Counted from the first letter of the stretch, positions 53,219 to 63,773 are shown. The stretch is 64,000 bases of DNA from Chondrus crispus (GCF_000350225.1 NW_005179205.1:43276-107275); one strand, 5' to 3'. Notes: generated from the sequence alone by a model not told the origin. Program-made: numbers and translations.

Positions 53219-54389
53219 ACAAGATACTAAACCGCCGGTCATAGCAACGGTCGTTTTATTGTAAATGATTATATAAGAAGAGTTTGGTACATGAAGTCAA
53301 AGCGAGAAAACCAGACAACACTATAAACAGTTCGATCCATCTAGATCTACATAGTTCTGGTGTGTTTCTTGATTCTTGTTCTTACGTAGAAATGAAAGTC
53401 GAAGGGTTAAGGACCAATATGACTACTTATTTCTATAGTCTTCCGTACTTGGAAATATCCATCTCAAGTCGCATATTGGCTATGAAAATTTGCAGGGGAA
53501 CCATATATACAAATCATGAATTTCCTTTCAGATTCCTCCTATTGCATTTTAAAGGAAGTAGGATTCACGGAAATGTGTTTGAAAATGAATGTTTATAGTG
53601 ATGGCACTGCGAAATATCGATTGGAAGTACTAGTTGTCCTGTTCTTCTAGAAAACGTTATTTCTTCAAAAGTCCATGTCATGACCAGTAGAGAAGGACAG
53701 ACGCTCCTGTAAAACACTACGTTGCACGCTCCTATTTTGTGATGGGCGGATGGAAATATTTCGTTTCGTGCTGACGGCCTCATCAAAAATGAAAATGGCA
53801 ATGAGGATACTGTTGTCATCACTGAATTAAGTCGTTTTGAAAATAGTCAGCATTCAATTTCTTAGAGCGATTGGAGGAACAATCCAAAACAATTAGCTGC
53901 AATAAATCTCGCTAAGAATTGCAAACAGAAAAACCTGTATGTACGGTAGTTGTACTCAGAACTCGTTTCTTACACTTGCATGTCATTTCCCCACAATCGA
54001 AATTTTTGGGCCTGCCCTTCGGGTAATTACTCGAAGCCTTGTTCTTGTGCAGAACTATTTGCAGTTTTCTCATGACCTGCTGTATGAATGCCCTGACTGT
54101 AATCCAAAGACAACAGAAAGGGTTCTACATTAGAAACTATTTGGGCATATGATTGTAAATCCACAAGCCCAGGAATATTTCCGTCTGCTGGGGACGAAAA
54201 AACGTAGTTTACTTTCTCATTGAGACGTGGTCCAATAGCCGCCTTTTCACAACAGCCAATTTTGTATTGACGATGTAGTATATGTCTTCCATCTCAATAC
54301 TAAAGAGTTCATCACACCTCTACAACCTATTTCGAAGATATATCAGCACATCAGTCATCACTTTCTACTGCCACTCCGTGTGAAGTAAC
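53219..54389. other. Intergenic
   Basis: AT-richer DNA. Short ORFs (53284-53598 plus, 53822-53565 minus) have no motif. The last 100 bases should contain the promoter of the protease at 54390. Confidence 0.45.
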
Positions 54390-55319
54390 ATGAAAGGCGA
54401 TGCCGTCGTTTTGTTCTTACTCTTTTTTACTTTGGCTCTCGGAGCCGATAAACTAACCGGAAAACACTATCATGGACGCTCTTCGACTCTCAGGCCATCT
54501 CCGTCATCATCCTCCACCGGACCCACAGAACTCATTGTCGGTGGCTTCAAAGCCAAAAGATCTTTGCGGAAGAGACTGGCCCTTGTTGTCATAGAGACAA
54601 GGGCTGGAGATGTCTTCAGTTGTACCGGTTCCGTCATCTCTCGCAAGCATATTTTGTGCGCAGCGCACTGTTTCGTGGACTTTGGAAGGATGAACAAAGT
54701 GTATGCAAAGAAATCCTACGTACTTGTTGGGGAAAAGGGGACTGATATTAAATACTTTGACAACCCGGCGAACAAGTATTTCATGAAAAGAGTTTATGTG
54801 GACAGAAGGTACAGGAACAATGGCCTTTATCGATACGATGTAGCTGTTATAGAGTTGAAGAACAGAATATCTCGATCTAGATACGTTCCGATGATCCTCG
54901 GAGATGCTCCATCCAGAGCCCCCGGAGGTGTGATAGTCTCCGGGTATGGAGCACGAGGCACTTTCAAATACTCTGGCAAAACTGTTCTGCAAGCAAAGGT
55001 GATACATCAAAAATGGGATGTCTGCCACAAGCAGTTGGGATTTTTTGCCGCTAACTCAGAAGAAGAGGAAGTCTGTTCGACCTCTAAGGGATTTCCGGAA
55101 GTGGGGAAGACAGGAATTTGTTTTGGTGACTCTGGTGGTCCTATCATGAGAAAAAGCGGCAAAGATTATATTCAGTACGGAATTGCAAGCTATTTTTATG
55201 GGTGGCTCTGCGAGGGCTCTGGAAGCGTTTTTGTTCACCAGAGAGTCTCAGAATATCGTTCCAAGATCGACTCTTTAGTGCGTTCTGGACGCAAGACTGG
55301 GTGGAAGATGTACCGATAG
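54390..55319 (+). CDS. S1 family serine protease, non-trypsin pocket
   Basis: 309 aa, signal peptide at residues 1-18, a Ser-rich linker, IVGG at 49-52. Triad: His93 (CAAHCF), Asp150 (YRYDVAVIEL), Ser248 (CFGDSGGP). The pocket position six before Ser248 is Gly242, not Asp, so it should not have trypsin specificity; small or aliphatic P1 residues are more likely. The activation site is preceded by Glu-Leu rather than Arg or Lys, so zymogen processing may also differ. The C-terminal tail is basic (RSGRKTGWKMYR). Less GC-rich than its neighbours. Confidence 0.92.
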   Translation: MKGDAVVLFLLFFTLALGADKLTGKHYHGRSSTLRPSPSSSSTGPTELIVGGFKAKRSLRKRLALVVIETRAGDVFSCTGSVISRKHILCAAHCFVDFGRMNKVYAKKSYVLVGEKGTDIKYFDNPANKYFMKRVYVDRRYRNNGLYRYDVAVIELKNRISRSRYVPMILGDAPSRAPGGVIVSGYGARGTFKYSGKTVLQAKVIHQKWDVCHKQLGFFAANSEEEEVCSTSKGFPEVGKTGICFGDSGGPIMRKSGKDYIQYGIASYFYGWLCEGSGSVFVHQRVSEYRSKIDSLVRSGRKTGWKMYR

Positions 55320-55446
55320 TGTCGATTTAAGTTCTTGTGGAAATTGGTTTGAAATTTTTTTCGTTCTCAGCCACGGTTTACTAGAGAGAATACGCAAATG
55401 CGAAGACCGCAACGAAACTGTTAAACAATGAAACTTATATTACAAT

Positions 55447-56015
55447 TTGAACTGCAGAAGTCTGCATTGTGGCCTGAGCCAAGCTGTAGCTTTGTTGTCA
55501 GAGAGAGTAATGAGAATTTTCGGTAGTCATGCGTCGTGGGGGGATAGCGTTGCAATGAGTAGGGACGGAAGACATGCGGTATCTGGATCGCTTGACACAA
55601 ACGTGCGAGTATGGGACGTGGAGAACGGGATCGCAGTTCATTTCGGGAAGAAGGAGAACTGGCAAGACATGGTACATCAATTTGTGAAGAAAGAAGTTGT
55701 GAGTGCCGTTTTCTGCAACGGACCAAGCTGCATATTATTGAGAATGGAGGGAAAATTGTGGGCGAGGGAGAGAATGGCTCCCAGGCTATCTTGGCACACT
55801 TAGAGGGTGGCGAAGACTGCTTGGGGTTGTACATCAACCAACATCATGGGGTCGTAGCTTCGTCTTCTAGTCGTCCGATGGCTACTATGAATGTGTTTGT
55901 CCGAACACGAAAAAGTGAGAGCAGTAGTAGTAGATTCACTGCATCGTGCAGGCAGGCTCCCGTTGAGATTGGCTTCCGGATAGACCGCACCGTCGTGCTT
56001 CTTGGATCTCGCTAG
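55447..56015 (+). pseudogene. WD40-repeat fragment
   Basis: One frame shows a good WD40 blade (SVAMSRDGRHAVSGSLDTNV followed by RVWDVENG). Further blade-like pieces continue in another frame to about 56015 (INQHHGVVASSSSRPMATMN). No start-to-end gene exists, so this is probably the remains of a WD40 protein. Confidence 0.6.
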
Positions 56016-57033
56016 CTAGATGCGGTGTGCTCGAAAGTTCCATCAACGGGGAGAATGCATGGCTTCTAGAACTCGTTTTCGAGCAAGCTATCGTGCCGTG
56101 ACCTTAGATAAGATGCTTCGGCAGGGGTGTGTTCATGGATGCTGATGTTGACACCCAAACGTGAGAGGTTGGGGATACCTTTTCGAAAGGCGTCGTCTTC
56201 GGCGAGCAAAAATCGAAATACAACAGTTATAACGCTGTTGAAACGTTGTAGGAGAGTGGGCTTCAAAGTGAGAGATGGCAGGCTTTGTTGCAGCATAAGT
56301 AGAACCATATGCTGCTATGGAACCTCCTCTTGGGTAGAACGGGTCTTGAGCCGGTTGTCCCAACATCTGCTAGAAAGTCTTGACAGTCTTCAACTGCAAC
56401 GCATACAGAAGGCAAGAAAGTAAGCTCTCGAAAAGAGAAGACGAAGTATATGTGCAATCACCTATGGTAACGGGTTTATCTTTTGCATCTATTGTAGAGA
56501 TCTGGTGGATTTGAAACAGCGCATTCTCCGGCCACTAGCTAGAGTACAGAACCCTTAAATGACGAACTTGACCGTCGCTTTTGTTGCTGTGTCGAAACAC
56601 ATGTCGGTTCTTGTGGCTGAGATTACAGTTGGAACACTGCGGAGGGCCCAACGCAGCCGTCCCCACCCTCGTTTTCAACGTGCACATGGCGAGAAAAAAA
56701 GCTTAATCTCATGTACGTACTCTGCTACCTTGTACGGGTCCACAGGGTTTCATGCTGCAAGCGTCCGGAAATACGGACGAAAACCGTTACACAAAACGAC
56801 TCTTGTCCCGGCGCAACCACTACTTAATTCAACGCTAAAACTGTGGCGGACCTGACAAAACGACGGCCCTTCCCACATGCCGTGCAGCTTCACTGCAGGG
56901 AATTTACAGCCCTGTTCAGCTCTTCCCGCAATCAAACTAATATTCATTTTCCGTATCGTTTGCTCTTGCCGAGCCTCACCAGACCCCAAACTCTGCCCGA
57001 CGCGCCCCTGCGTCATTTGACAGGAATGCGCTG
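56016..57033. other. Intergenic
   Basis: No supportable gene. Short ORFs on both strands are shadows. It includes the upstream region of the protease at 57034. Confidence 0.45.
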
Positions 57034-58096
57034 ATGGCACGCCCGCCTACGCTATTCTTGACCTTAGCGACACTCCTCGTCCTGCTTACCTGTTCGCTAG
57101 GCTTTGAAAAACGCATCGTGGGGGGTGGCGGGGCCGCGCCCAAGTACGTGCGACATCTTGTGTACATCTTGGTCAAAACCAACAACGATAACTATTTCAC
57201 ATGCACGGGCACAATCATCGGGCGGCGTTGGGTGCTCTCGGCTGCGCACTGCTTTGCCGAAACTTCCCACGGGAAATCCGCAAGCATCCATGATACCATT
57301 GTGTTCATCGGCTCACGCTCGGGCTACCCGATGATGACGGAAACGCCGCTGCAGCTTTCGCGGGTTATGGTGCATCACGGATGGCGCGGATCTGGTCGCG
57401 ACTTGCGGCACGACGTGGCGTTGTTGGAGCTGAGGAAGCCATTGGCGGACAACAAGTTCCATCCTGTCTTGCTGGGTGACGTGCCCAAGGCGGGGGCGCA
57501 CGTGGTCGCCGCGGGGTATGGGACGACTTCCGAACGGGGTCCAAACGCGGCGACGGCGAAGCAGGCGAAGCTGGTGTCGCAGAGCTTTTCGAAGTGCGCG
57601 ACGAGGGAGAGGGCCGGTGTGCGCGAGTTCCTGCGCGAAAAGTTTCAGACGTGCGCGACGTCGTTGGGCTTCCCACATGAAGGCGTGACGGATACTTGCT
57701 GTAAGTAGTGCAAGCGAGGCGAGCGTGCGTGAATGATACGACGGCAGTGACTGACTCTCTTCTTCGTTCCTGCGTACTCTCTCTCGCACGACAGACGGGG
57801 ATAGCGGGGGCCCTTTGTTCCTGATCGGGGATGGCATGCGGATGCGGCAGTTTGGGATCACGAGCTTCTCGTACATGAAGTGCGGGAAGGCGGGGGCGAC
57901 GCCATGGTATGTACGTGTGTCTGCGTACGAGCAGGGCATCCGGGCTGTGATGCGAAGCGGGCTGGCGAAAAGTGGGGGGTTCCGGTCGCTGCGCACGCGC
58001 AAAGGGCGAGGGAAGCAGCCAAGAGCGGCCGCGGTGAAAGTGAGAGCGGGCGAAAGCGGGTATGCGAGGCGGTTCCACAAGGACAAAGGCTTGTAA
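57034..58096 (+). CDS. Trypsin-like S1 serine protease with one intron
   Basis: Two exons, 57034-57700 and 57795-58096, give 322 aa. Signal peptide (about 1-23), Lys-Arg then IVGGGG at 28. Triad: His72 (LSAAHCF), Asp127 (LRHDVALLEL), Ser226 in CYGDSGGP, which is rebuilt only after splicing. Pocket Asp220 predicts trypsin specificity. Without splicing the frame would stop at 57708 before the catalytic Ser. The C-terminal tail after the domain is basic and about 60 residues long, disordered-looking. Closest relative here is 50155-51090, which shares the serine-site sequence TDTCYGDSGGP but has no intron at that point. Confidence 0.9.
57701..57794 (+). other. Spliceosomal intron, 94 nt
   Basis: GTAAGT at the 5' end, a pyrimidine-rich stretch and CACGACAG at the 3' end. 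Removal restores TDTCYGDSGGP. Phase 1, between the first and second base of the Tyr codon. Confidence 0.93.
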
Positions 58097-58181
58097 ACGA
58101 GAGGCCGGTTGGTAGCGAAGCAAAGAGCGCGTATATCCCGCGCAGCATGGTAGATACACTCGCACGCGGCTCTCGCACGCC

Positions 58182-58601
58182 TCACATGACGGCACACCCC
58201 AAGCGATCTCCCTGCGCTCCCTCTGCGGTGTCGACACCTATATCCTTATCGAGTGTCTCGACCTCCTCTGCGAGGACGGTGACGGCGCGGACCTGCTTGT
58301 CGATCCACCTCGCGGCCATCTGTATTCGGCGTCTCTCGCGGCCCGTCTGCGGGCCGGAGATGGCGAGGTTCCGCCGGGCGGCCTCCTCCATGTGAAGGAT
58401 TCGGTGGCACTCGCGCAGGCGGCGGCGGACGTGGGCCAGGCGGTCGCGGGTGCTCGCGTCCAGGGCGCGGGCGCGAGCTGCGTCCGTGCACGGATCGCCC
58501 TCGCAGATGCACTCGCCGTAGAGGTGGCATATAGATGACAAGCCGCGCGGGTTTGAGGCGGCCGACGCCTCGCGGGAGGAGGATACGCCCGACGATGCCA
58601 T
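58182..58601 (-). CDS. Small charged helical protein, unknown
   Basis: 139 aa from ATG 58601 (an upstream in-frame Met at 58787 would add 62 residues that run through promoter-like repeats). A Ser/Ala-rich start, then three Cys within a stretch ICHLYGECICEGDPC, then Arg/Glu/Ala-rich helices (about 50-125) that look coiled. No family recognised. Its head-to-head position with the ABC-F gene suggests a shared promoter. Confidence 0.5.
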   Translation of the reverse strand: MASSGVSSSREASAASNPRGLSSICHLYGECICEGDPCTDAARARALDASTRDRLAHVRRRLRECHRILHMEEAARRNLAISGPQTGRERRRIQMAARWIDKQVRAVTVLAEEVETLDKDIGVDTAEGAQGDRLGCAVM

Positions 58602-58926
58602 CGCCGAGGCAGGGAAGTTTGGCCCACTTGCGGCTGCGGTGGCGGAATGGTGCACCAGGCACTGGAGCAGAAAGGTGTTGTACGAAAAGACTGTTGACAG
58701 TCTTTCCACGTGTAAAACACAGCAATGAATGCACACGTAGTTCACGTGTACACGTAGCACAGCTGTTACACGTTTACACGTGCCCATTTCTTCTCTGCGC
58801 CCGAGATCAAGCAGGAAAAGTTCCTGTCCTCCCGTCCATCATCAGCACATTGCGCATTACGCGCCCCGACCGTCGTCCACACTTTCCTCGCCGCTCTTGC
58901 CAACCCTCTAGCGCCGCCCCGCAACA
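58602..58926. promoter_or_regulatory. Divergent promoter with ACGTG cluster
   Basis: Between 58707 and 58785 the core ACGTG or its complement CACGT occurs at least six times (CCACGTGTAAAACAC, CACACGTAG, TTCACGTGTACACGTAG, TTTACACGTGCCC). Such G-box-like cores are bound by bZIP and bHLH factors in plants and other eukaryotes. Regulatory use is inferred. Confidence 0.45.
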
Positions 58927-61203
58927 ATGCCGCTGCTCACTCTCTTCCTCCCGCTCCCTTCTTTCCCGGTGTGTCGTCCCAGCCCGCGGCGCCGCCTCTC
59001 CCCCCGCTGTGCCTTACCAGACCGTGTCCTCTGGGCCGACAATCTCACCAAGACGCACGACGGCCGTGTCTACCAGCTGCAGGATGTCTCGCTCTCGCTC
59101 CCCGCGGGCGCCAAAGTCGCCATCCTTGGAGCCAACGGCTCCGGAAAGTCCACGCTCCTCTCTATCCTCGCGGGCCTGCAGCCGCCTGACAAGGGCTCCG
59201 TCGCCCTGCGAAAGGGCTCCTCGCTGGCCTTCGTCTCGCAAGAGCTCCCGCCCGATTTGGACATGTCCCAGTCCACCTTGAGCGCGGTCCTCACCCTCGC
59301 CGCGGCCTGCACCAACTCGGCAGACGTGCGCGCCGCGCTCAAGTACGCCCGCGCCTCCGCCCTCGTCGACAAGGCCGAGGCGGAGAATGCCGCGCAGGCC
59401 GAGATTGACGCCCTGCTGCAGAGATTGGCGGAGGCCGCCGCCGGAATGGATGAGCGCCCGGCCGCATGGGAGATTGAGAGCTACTTGGCGACGGCCATGC
59501 ACCGCCTGCAGCTGCCGAATAACACCCCCGTGATGGAGCTGTCGGGCGGCCAGAAGAGGCGCGTGGCTATCGCTGCGGCCCTAGTCTCAAGGCCAGATGT
59601 TTTGCTGCTGGATGAGGTCACCAACCATTTGTCGATTGAGGGGATCCAGTTTTTGGAGGAGACTCTTCAGGATCCGGCCTTGAGCGTGCTCTGTATTTCA
59701 CATGACCGCTATTTTGTGGATCGCGTTTGCACCACTGCCATTTGGGAGCTCGATGACGGGCTCAATCGCTACTCGCCCGGGTATGATGCGTTTTTGACGG
59801 AGAAGGCCGCCATGATAGAGGCGGAGCAGAAGGAGATGCTCGACCTTGCCAAGGCCTTCCGCCGCGAGCTTGAATGGATGCGGAAGCAGCCCAAGGCACG
59901 AGCAACGAAGGCAAAAGCGAGGGAGGAGGGCTTTGAGAAGCTCCAGCAGGAGCTGCAAAGGAGGAAAAATAAGATTAAGGAGAACACACGCGTGAAGAAT
60001 TTGGCTTCAGCGACGGAGAGGCTGGGCAGCGATGTCGTCCAGCTGGAAAACGTCACGTTAACAAGGGGCGGGAAGCTCGTGCTTGACGGCTTTAATTACA
60101 CATTTGAACGAGGAGAGCGCATCGGGATTTGCGGAGGGAATGGTGTCGGGAAGAGCTCGTTAATTCGCGCGCTGTTGGGGAAGGTGCCACTGCAAGAAGG
60201 CACCATTAACGTAGGAGAGACGGTTGTGTTTGGGCATTTTGATCAAGACGGAATTGACTTGTTGGCACCCTTGTCCGCCGCCTCTGAGGCTTTGCTGGGC
60301 GGAAAGGGAACCGATGAAATTCGAGTGATTGACTATGTCAGCGAACTCGTTTCCTTGCATGGGCATAATCCAGGGAATGGGAAGAGCTCTGTGTCGAGGA
60401 AGGGGGCCTCTGGGATAGGAGCGAAAGATGAGGCAGTCGCTCAGCTTGATGCCAAAATCGCCTCTCTAAGCCATAGCATCGCACTTCCCTCGCCACCTAC
60501 AAAATCTGCTGGCGTCAGTAACCCGCTCACCAAGATGTCACCTATTACTATGTTGGACCATTTCGGCTTCAAGAGGCAACAACAACACAACTTTGTGTCT
60601 CATCTTTCAGGAGGCGAAAAGAGAAGGCTCCAACTCATGGCTCTACTGCTGAAGAATCCCAACTTTCTTCTACTCGATGAGGTGTCGAACGATCTGGATA
60701 TTAACACACTGACAATGCTCGAGGAATTGCTGCTAAGCTATTCTGGTGTTCTAGTTTTGTGCTCTCATGATAGATTCATGCTTGATCGTTTGGTTGACCA
60801 TTTACTGATCCTAGAGGGCGACGGCAAGGTGAGTTTAGTGGAGGGAAAGTTTACGGAATACCTCGACGCGAAAAGAGAAATGGAACAGGAGGCCAAACAG
60901 AACCGAAAAGCGGTTGCTGTTGAAGAGCGGACGCAAGTGGCCGAGAGAACTGCCGCTGCAGCAGCACAGAGCAAGGGACGCACAATGTCATATCATGAAA
61001 AAAAGGAATATGCCTCCTTGGAAAAGGAAATTGAGCAATGCGAGGCGCGGTACGAGGAGCTTTCAGCAAAACTCGAGCAGGAGGCAACAAATGCGGGATA
61101 TAGCGACTTGGCAGAATGGAGTGCCGAGCTTGCGAAAACAGAAAAAGAGATTGAATCAAAGACGGAGCGGTGGGTGGAACTAGCGGAGATTGCAGGTGAC
61201 TGA
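58927..61203 (+). CDS. ABC-F ATPase, Uup-like, probably organelle targeted
   Basis: 758 aa, no membrane segments. The first 35 residues (Leu/Pro/Ser/Arg-rich, no acids) look like a transit peptide. Tandem nucleotide-binding domains: Walker A GANGSGKST (68-76), LSGGQKRR (205-212), Walker B VLLLDE (225-230); then GGNGVGKSS (403-411), LSGGEKRRL (560-568) and LLLDEVSNDLD (581-591). The linker at 295-365 between domains is charged and helical as in ABC-F proteins. A C-terminal coiled coil (about 645-755) is typical of the Uup subgroup. ABC-F proteins act on ribosomes or, for Uup, on DNA/ribosome stress. Both DEPTNHLD boxes are changed to DEV, an uncommon variant. An insert of about 60 residues follows the second Walker A region (460-530). 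Confidence 0.9.
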   Translation: MPLLTLFLPLPSFPVCRPSPRRRLSPRCALPDRVLWADNLTKTHDGRVYQLQDVSLSLPAGAKVAILGANGSGKSTLLSILAGLQPPDKGSVALRKGSSLAFVSQELPPDLDMSQSTLSAVLTLAAACTNSADVRAALKYARASALVDKAEAENAAQAEIDALLQRLAEAAAGMDERPAAWEIESYLATAMHRLQLPNNTPVMELSGGQKRRVAIAAALVSRPDVLLLDEVTNHLSIEGIQFLEETLQDPALSVLCISHDRYFVDRVCTTAIWELDDGLNRYSPGYDAFLTEKAAMIEAEQKEMLDLAKAFRRELEWMRKQPKARATKAKAREEGFEKLQQELQRRKNKIKENTRVKNLASATERLGSDVVQLENVTLTRGGKLVLDGFNYTFERGERIGICGGNGVGKSSLIRALLGKVPLQEGTINVGETVVFGHFDQDGIDLLAPLSAASEALLGGKGTDEIRVIDYVSELVSLHGHNPGNGKSSVSRKGASGIGAKDEAVAQLDAKIASLSHSIALPSPPTKSAGVSNPLTKMSPITMLDHFGFKRQQQHNFVSHLSGGEKRRLQLMALLLKNPNFLLLDEVSNDLDINTLTMLEELLLSYSGVLVLCSHDRFMLDRLVDHLLILEGDGKVSLVEGKFTEYLDAKREMEQEAKQNRKAVAVEERTQVAERTAAAAAQSKGRTMSYHEKKEYASLEKEIEQCEARYEELSAKLEQEATNAGYSDLAEWSAELAKTEKEIESKTERWVELAEIAGD

Positions 61204-61834
61204 TGACAATGCTCGAAGCGAATGGCCCTTTTTGAATTAACGTTTCGTCTCCAGTCTCAGTGACCCTGTGATACTGGCAAAGGGTTGGGTATTGTTGGAG
61301 TAATTTGCACCGAAAGTTGTTCTTGTGGCGAACGAGACGTGATTTCAAAAGAACTGCGGAAAGATGAAATTGAGTTTGTCGAGAAATTAGGTCAGGAGAA
61401 GCTTGAGCCATTGGGATCGAGCGGAGCTTTCGCCCATATCGAAAAGGTAGTCCACGAGGGTGGAGGAATCAAAATTCATCACAACGAGGCACAGAAGCAC
61501 AGGATTTTGCAGTGGAAGGCTTTTCCACGCGCCGAACGCACTCTGGTCTAGAGGTCATCATTTTGAAAGGGATCTTGCGTTGCTGGGGTGGGGGTGGCAG
61601 TTCCTCCGCACTGCGCACGGGAGGATAGTGATATTAGAGGCAGGATCAAACAGTCCACTTCTGGGCGCACTCTTCCTTGAGAATGCGCATTTTGCCCAAC
61701 GGCAGGATAGTTGATGTGTCTGCAACGATACGTTCAACGATGGTTTGATCTTTGTCTCTAACAATGAAAATAAACTTGACGCAAAGGCGGCGGCCGGGAA
61801 CACGCCTATGTGTGGGAACAAGATGCAATGTGAA
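61204..61834. other. Intergenic with possible gene fragments
   Basis: A plus frame 61285-61551 (Glu/Lys-rich) and a minus frame 61828-61646 (VKFIFIVRDKDQTIVERIVA) look protein-like but are short, on opposite strands and match no family I know. Possibly the remains of a gene between the ABC-F gene and the VPS28-like gene. Confidence 0.35.
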
Positions 61835-62218
61835 TCATGGAAGCGCAAGTGATTGTAAATGCTTGTACCCACAGGTGAGGTCTTTCTGTAGTTGGTGCCT
61901 GTCTTGCTCTGATAATTTGCTCGCGGGATGCATTCTGTTCATTTTATCGACCCATAAAGGTAGCCTCTCATGGCAGTCAGAATCGAATCCAATGGCACTG
62001 ACTTCGATGAGAAGTTTCATGACTTTGATGAGCGCTGGAAGGAGCAGCTCGCCTTCGGTCCTGTCGTTGTGGATGATTTGAAAAACAATTAGAAAGGACT
62101 TTTGGCATTGGAGAATGAGCTCATTGTGATCCCGAGGGATGCGTTCCATGGTAGAAGTTGTGGCTAGAGGAATGCCATCGACAACCGGAATACGGCCGTT
62201 GCCGGAAGTCGAATCCAT
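61835..62218 (-). CDS. VPS28-like protein reduced to the C-terminal domain
   Basis: 127 aa. From about residue 35 it aligns throughout with the C-terminal helical domain of the VPS28 gene just upstream: LLPALIKVMKLL corresponds to LLPDLISLMKTL, LWVDKMNRM to FWVEKLNAM, and QLQKDLTCGY to QLKLDLDNGY. In VPS28 this four-helix domain binds ESCRT-II or Vps20; the N-terminal ESCRT-I core-binding part is missing here. The 30-residue N-terminus is unrelated. It lies in tandem, same strand, about 750 bp from the full gene. It could act as a competitor of VPS28 or be a decaying duplicate, though the frame is intact and substitutions look conservative. Confidence 0.7.
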   Translation of the reverse strand: MDSTSGNGRIPVVDGIPLATTSTMERIPRDHNELILQCQKSFLIVFQIIHNDRTEGELLLPALIKVMKLLIEVSAIGFDSDCHERLPLWVDKMNRMHPASKLSEQDRHQLQKDLTCGYKHLQSLALP

Positions 62219-62963
62219 ATCTGGTATCTTCTCGGCCTTTGGCGGGGGCTGCGGAGGAGGACCGCACGATTACTTTTGAGAGAAAGAGGGGGTGCGTGTA
62301 CCGGGCGGGTTGAGGTCAGTGGGACATGGGGGTTAGAATGCAGTGCTGTTCCTTATGTAGGAGTTGAGACGTGGTGGAGTGTGGGTGTGTAGGATGAATG
62401 GAGCCTGCGGGGCAAGACTGACGGGAAGTGCTATAATGGCAAGACGCAGCGAGATGCACAGGGGTGTGGACCAAACATCGCGAGCAGTTAGCGGGGCTGT
62501 GGAATGCAGAGAAAATTGGGTAGCTCGCTGCTGGAGTCTCCGCGAAGCAGTTTCATGGCCGGACTGTGGTTGGCAGTTGAATGAGAATATAGACGACAGA
62601 CGGGACGAGCAGAAGGTCGTGGAAAGGGGCCGAGCTGCTGGACTCTCGGGCCATGAGACGGGCGGGGACATGAAGGGAGGCGGTCGCAATGTGCGGATGG
62701 TTACGTGCCGGCAGGGGCGGGGCGGAACGCCGGGGACGGTGGGTGTGGAAAGGTAGACGGGTAGGATATGCTGCAAAGCAACCGGGGCACGAGGTAACGG
62801 TGTCGGGGGCGGGAGACATGTCGCGAGGTAAGGAAGAGACGAAGAAATGATTGGGGCAATGTTATACATCGGTCGGTAAGTAGTTGTGCAGTTCGGTAGG
62901 TGGTGAAGAGCGGTGTAGTTTACGAATACGTTTGAAATTATATACACGTTTGTTGTTGACGAG
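62219..62963. other. Intergenic
   Basis: No gene. It contains the 3' end of VPS28 transcripts and the promoter of the VPS28-like gene (both minus strand). No repeat seen. Confidence 0.45.
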
Positions 62964-63773
62964 CTAGTTGCTAATGGCGGCTTCTAGTTCTGCGTAGCCG
63001 TTGTCCAGGTCGAGCTTGAGTTGACTAGCGTCATCAAACGTAAGCTCGAAGGAGGCCGGCATGGCATTAAGCTTTTCGACCCAAAACTCGACGCGAGCAT
63101 TAAACACAAAGTCCTGCGGCAGGGAGGAAATGCTCTTCAACGTCTTCATGAGCGAGATAAGATCCGGGAGCAAAAAGCCAACTGCCACTTGATTGGTATC
63201 AATGCAGGTACCCAAATGATGAAACAAGCTGGTGCAGCGGAAGACAAACTTGTTTTGATGCTTGGGCTCCTTTGGGCCCTTAACAGTAACAGGGTACCCA
63301 CACGCGAGTCTCGGGCGGGCCTTGCTCGCCTTGATATCGTACTCATGAATGAACTTATCAATCTTGGGTATAAACTCAGCCGTGCTCGCCGTAAGCACCT
63401 TGTACTGCTGGATGAGCAGCTCGCACTGGCGCTCATAGTCATCCTGGCTAATGGCGCCCCACCGCGCCCAGATGTTCTCCAAGCGCTCGGTGGCCGTGAT
63501 GACGGAGAAGACGGCCGACATGTCCTCGTACTTGTCTGTGTTGCGTTCCTCGTCGCGCTTATCCCGGTACAGGCGCACCGGCTCTCCGCGTGGCGGCGCC
63601 GACGAGAAGACTGACACCGGGGCCGACGGGGCCGCCGCAGTGACCGGCGCCGGAGGCACGTACGGCGACGCGGGCGCGGCGGGCATCGCCGTGAAGCGAG
63701 ACGGCGGGGCGTCCGTGTGCGCGGCGCCCGGGCGCGGCCAGTAGTGGTTCGCGGCGAGCTTGTAGTCGGCCAT
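62964..63773 (-). CDS. VPS28: VPS28, ESCRT-I subunit
   Basis: 269 aa from ATG 63773 (MADYKLAANHYW); the longer frame to 63995 adds Pro-rich residues that look like 5'-UTR. A Pro/Ala-rich N-terminus (to about 65) is followed by the conserved VPS28 core: ERNTDKYEDMSAVFSVITATERLENIWARWGA-type sequence (about 80-115), the helical hairpin ending in FIHEYDIKASKARPRLACGYP, then the C-terminal four-helix domain to the stop. VPS28 joins TSG101/VPS23 and VPS37 in ESCRT-I on endosomes and links to ESCRT-II. The hinge after CGYPVTVKG is shorter and more basic than usual. Confident by motif order. Confidence 0.93.
   Translation of the reverse strand: MADYKLAANHYWPRPGAAHTDAPPSRFTAMPAAPASPYVPPAPVTAAAPSAPVSVFSSAPPRGEPVRLYRDKRDEERNTDKYEDMSAVFSVITATERLENIWARWGAISQDDYERQCELLIQQYKVLTASTAEFIPKIDKFIHEYDIKASKARPRLACGYPVTVKGPKEPKHQNKFVFRCTSLFHHLGTCIDTNQVAVGFLLPDLISLMKTLKSISSLPQDFVFNARVEFWVEKLNAMPASFELTFDDASQLKLDLDNGYAELEAAISN

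Noticed and set aside
57313-58237. Two 290-codon minus-strand ORFs opposite the third protease
   Set aside because: They overlap each other in different frames and lie opposite a gene with complete catalytic motifs and a consistent intron.
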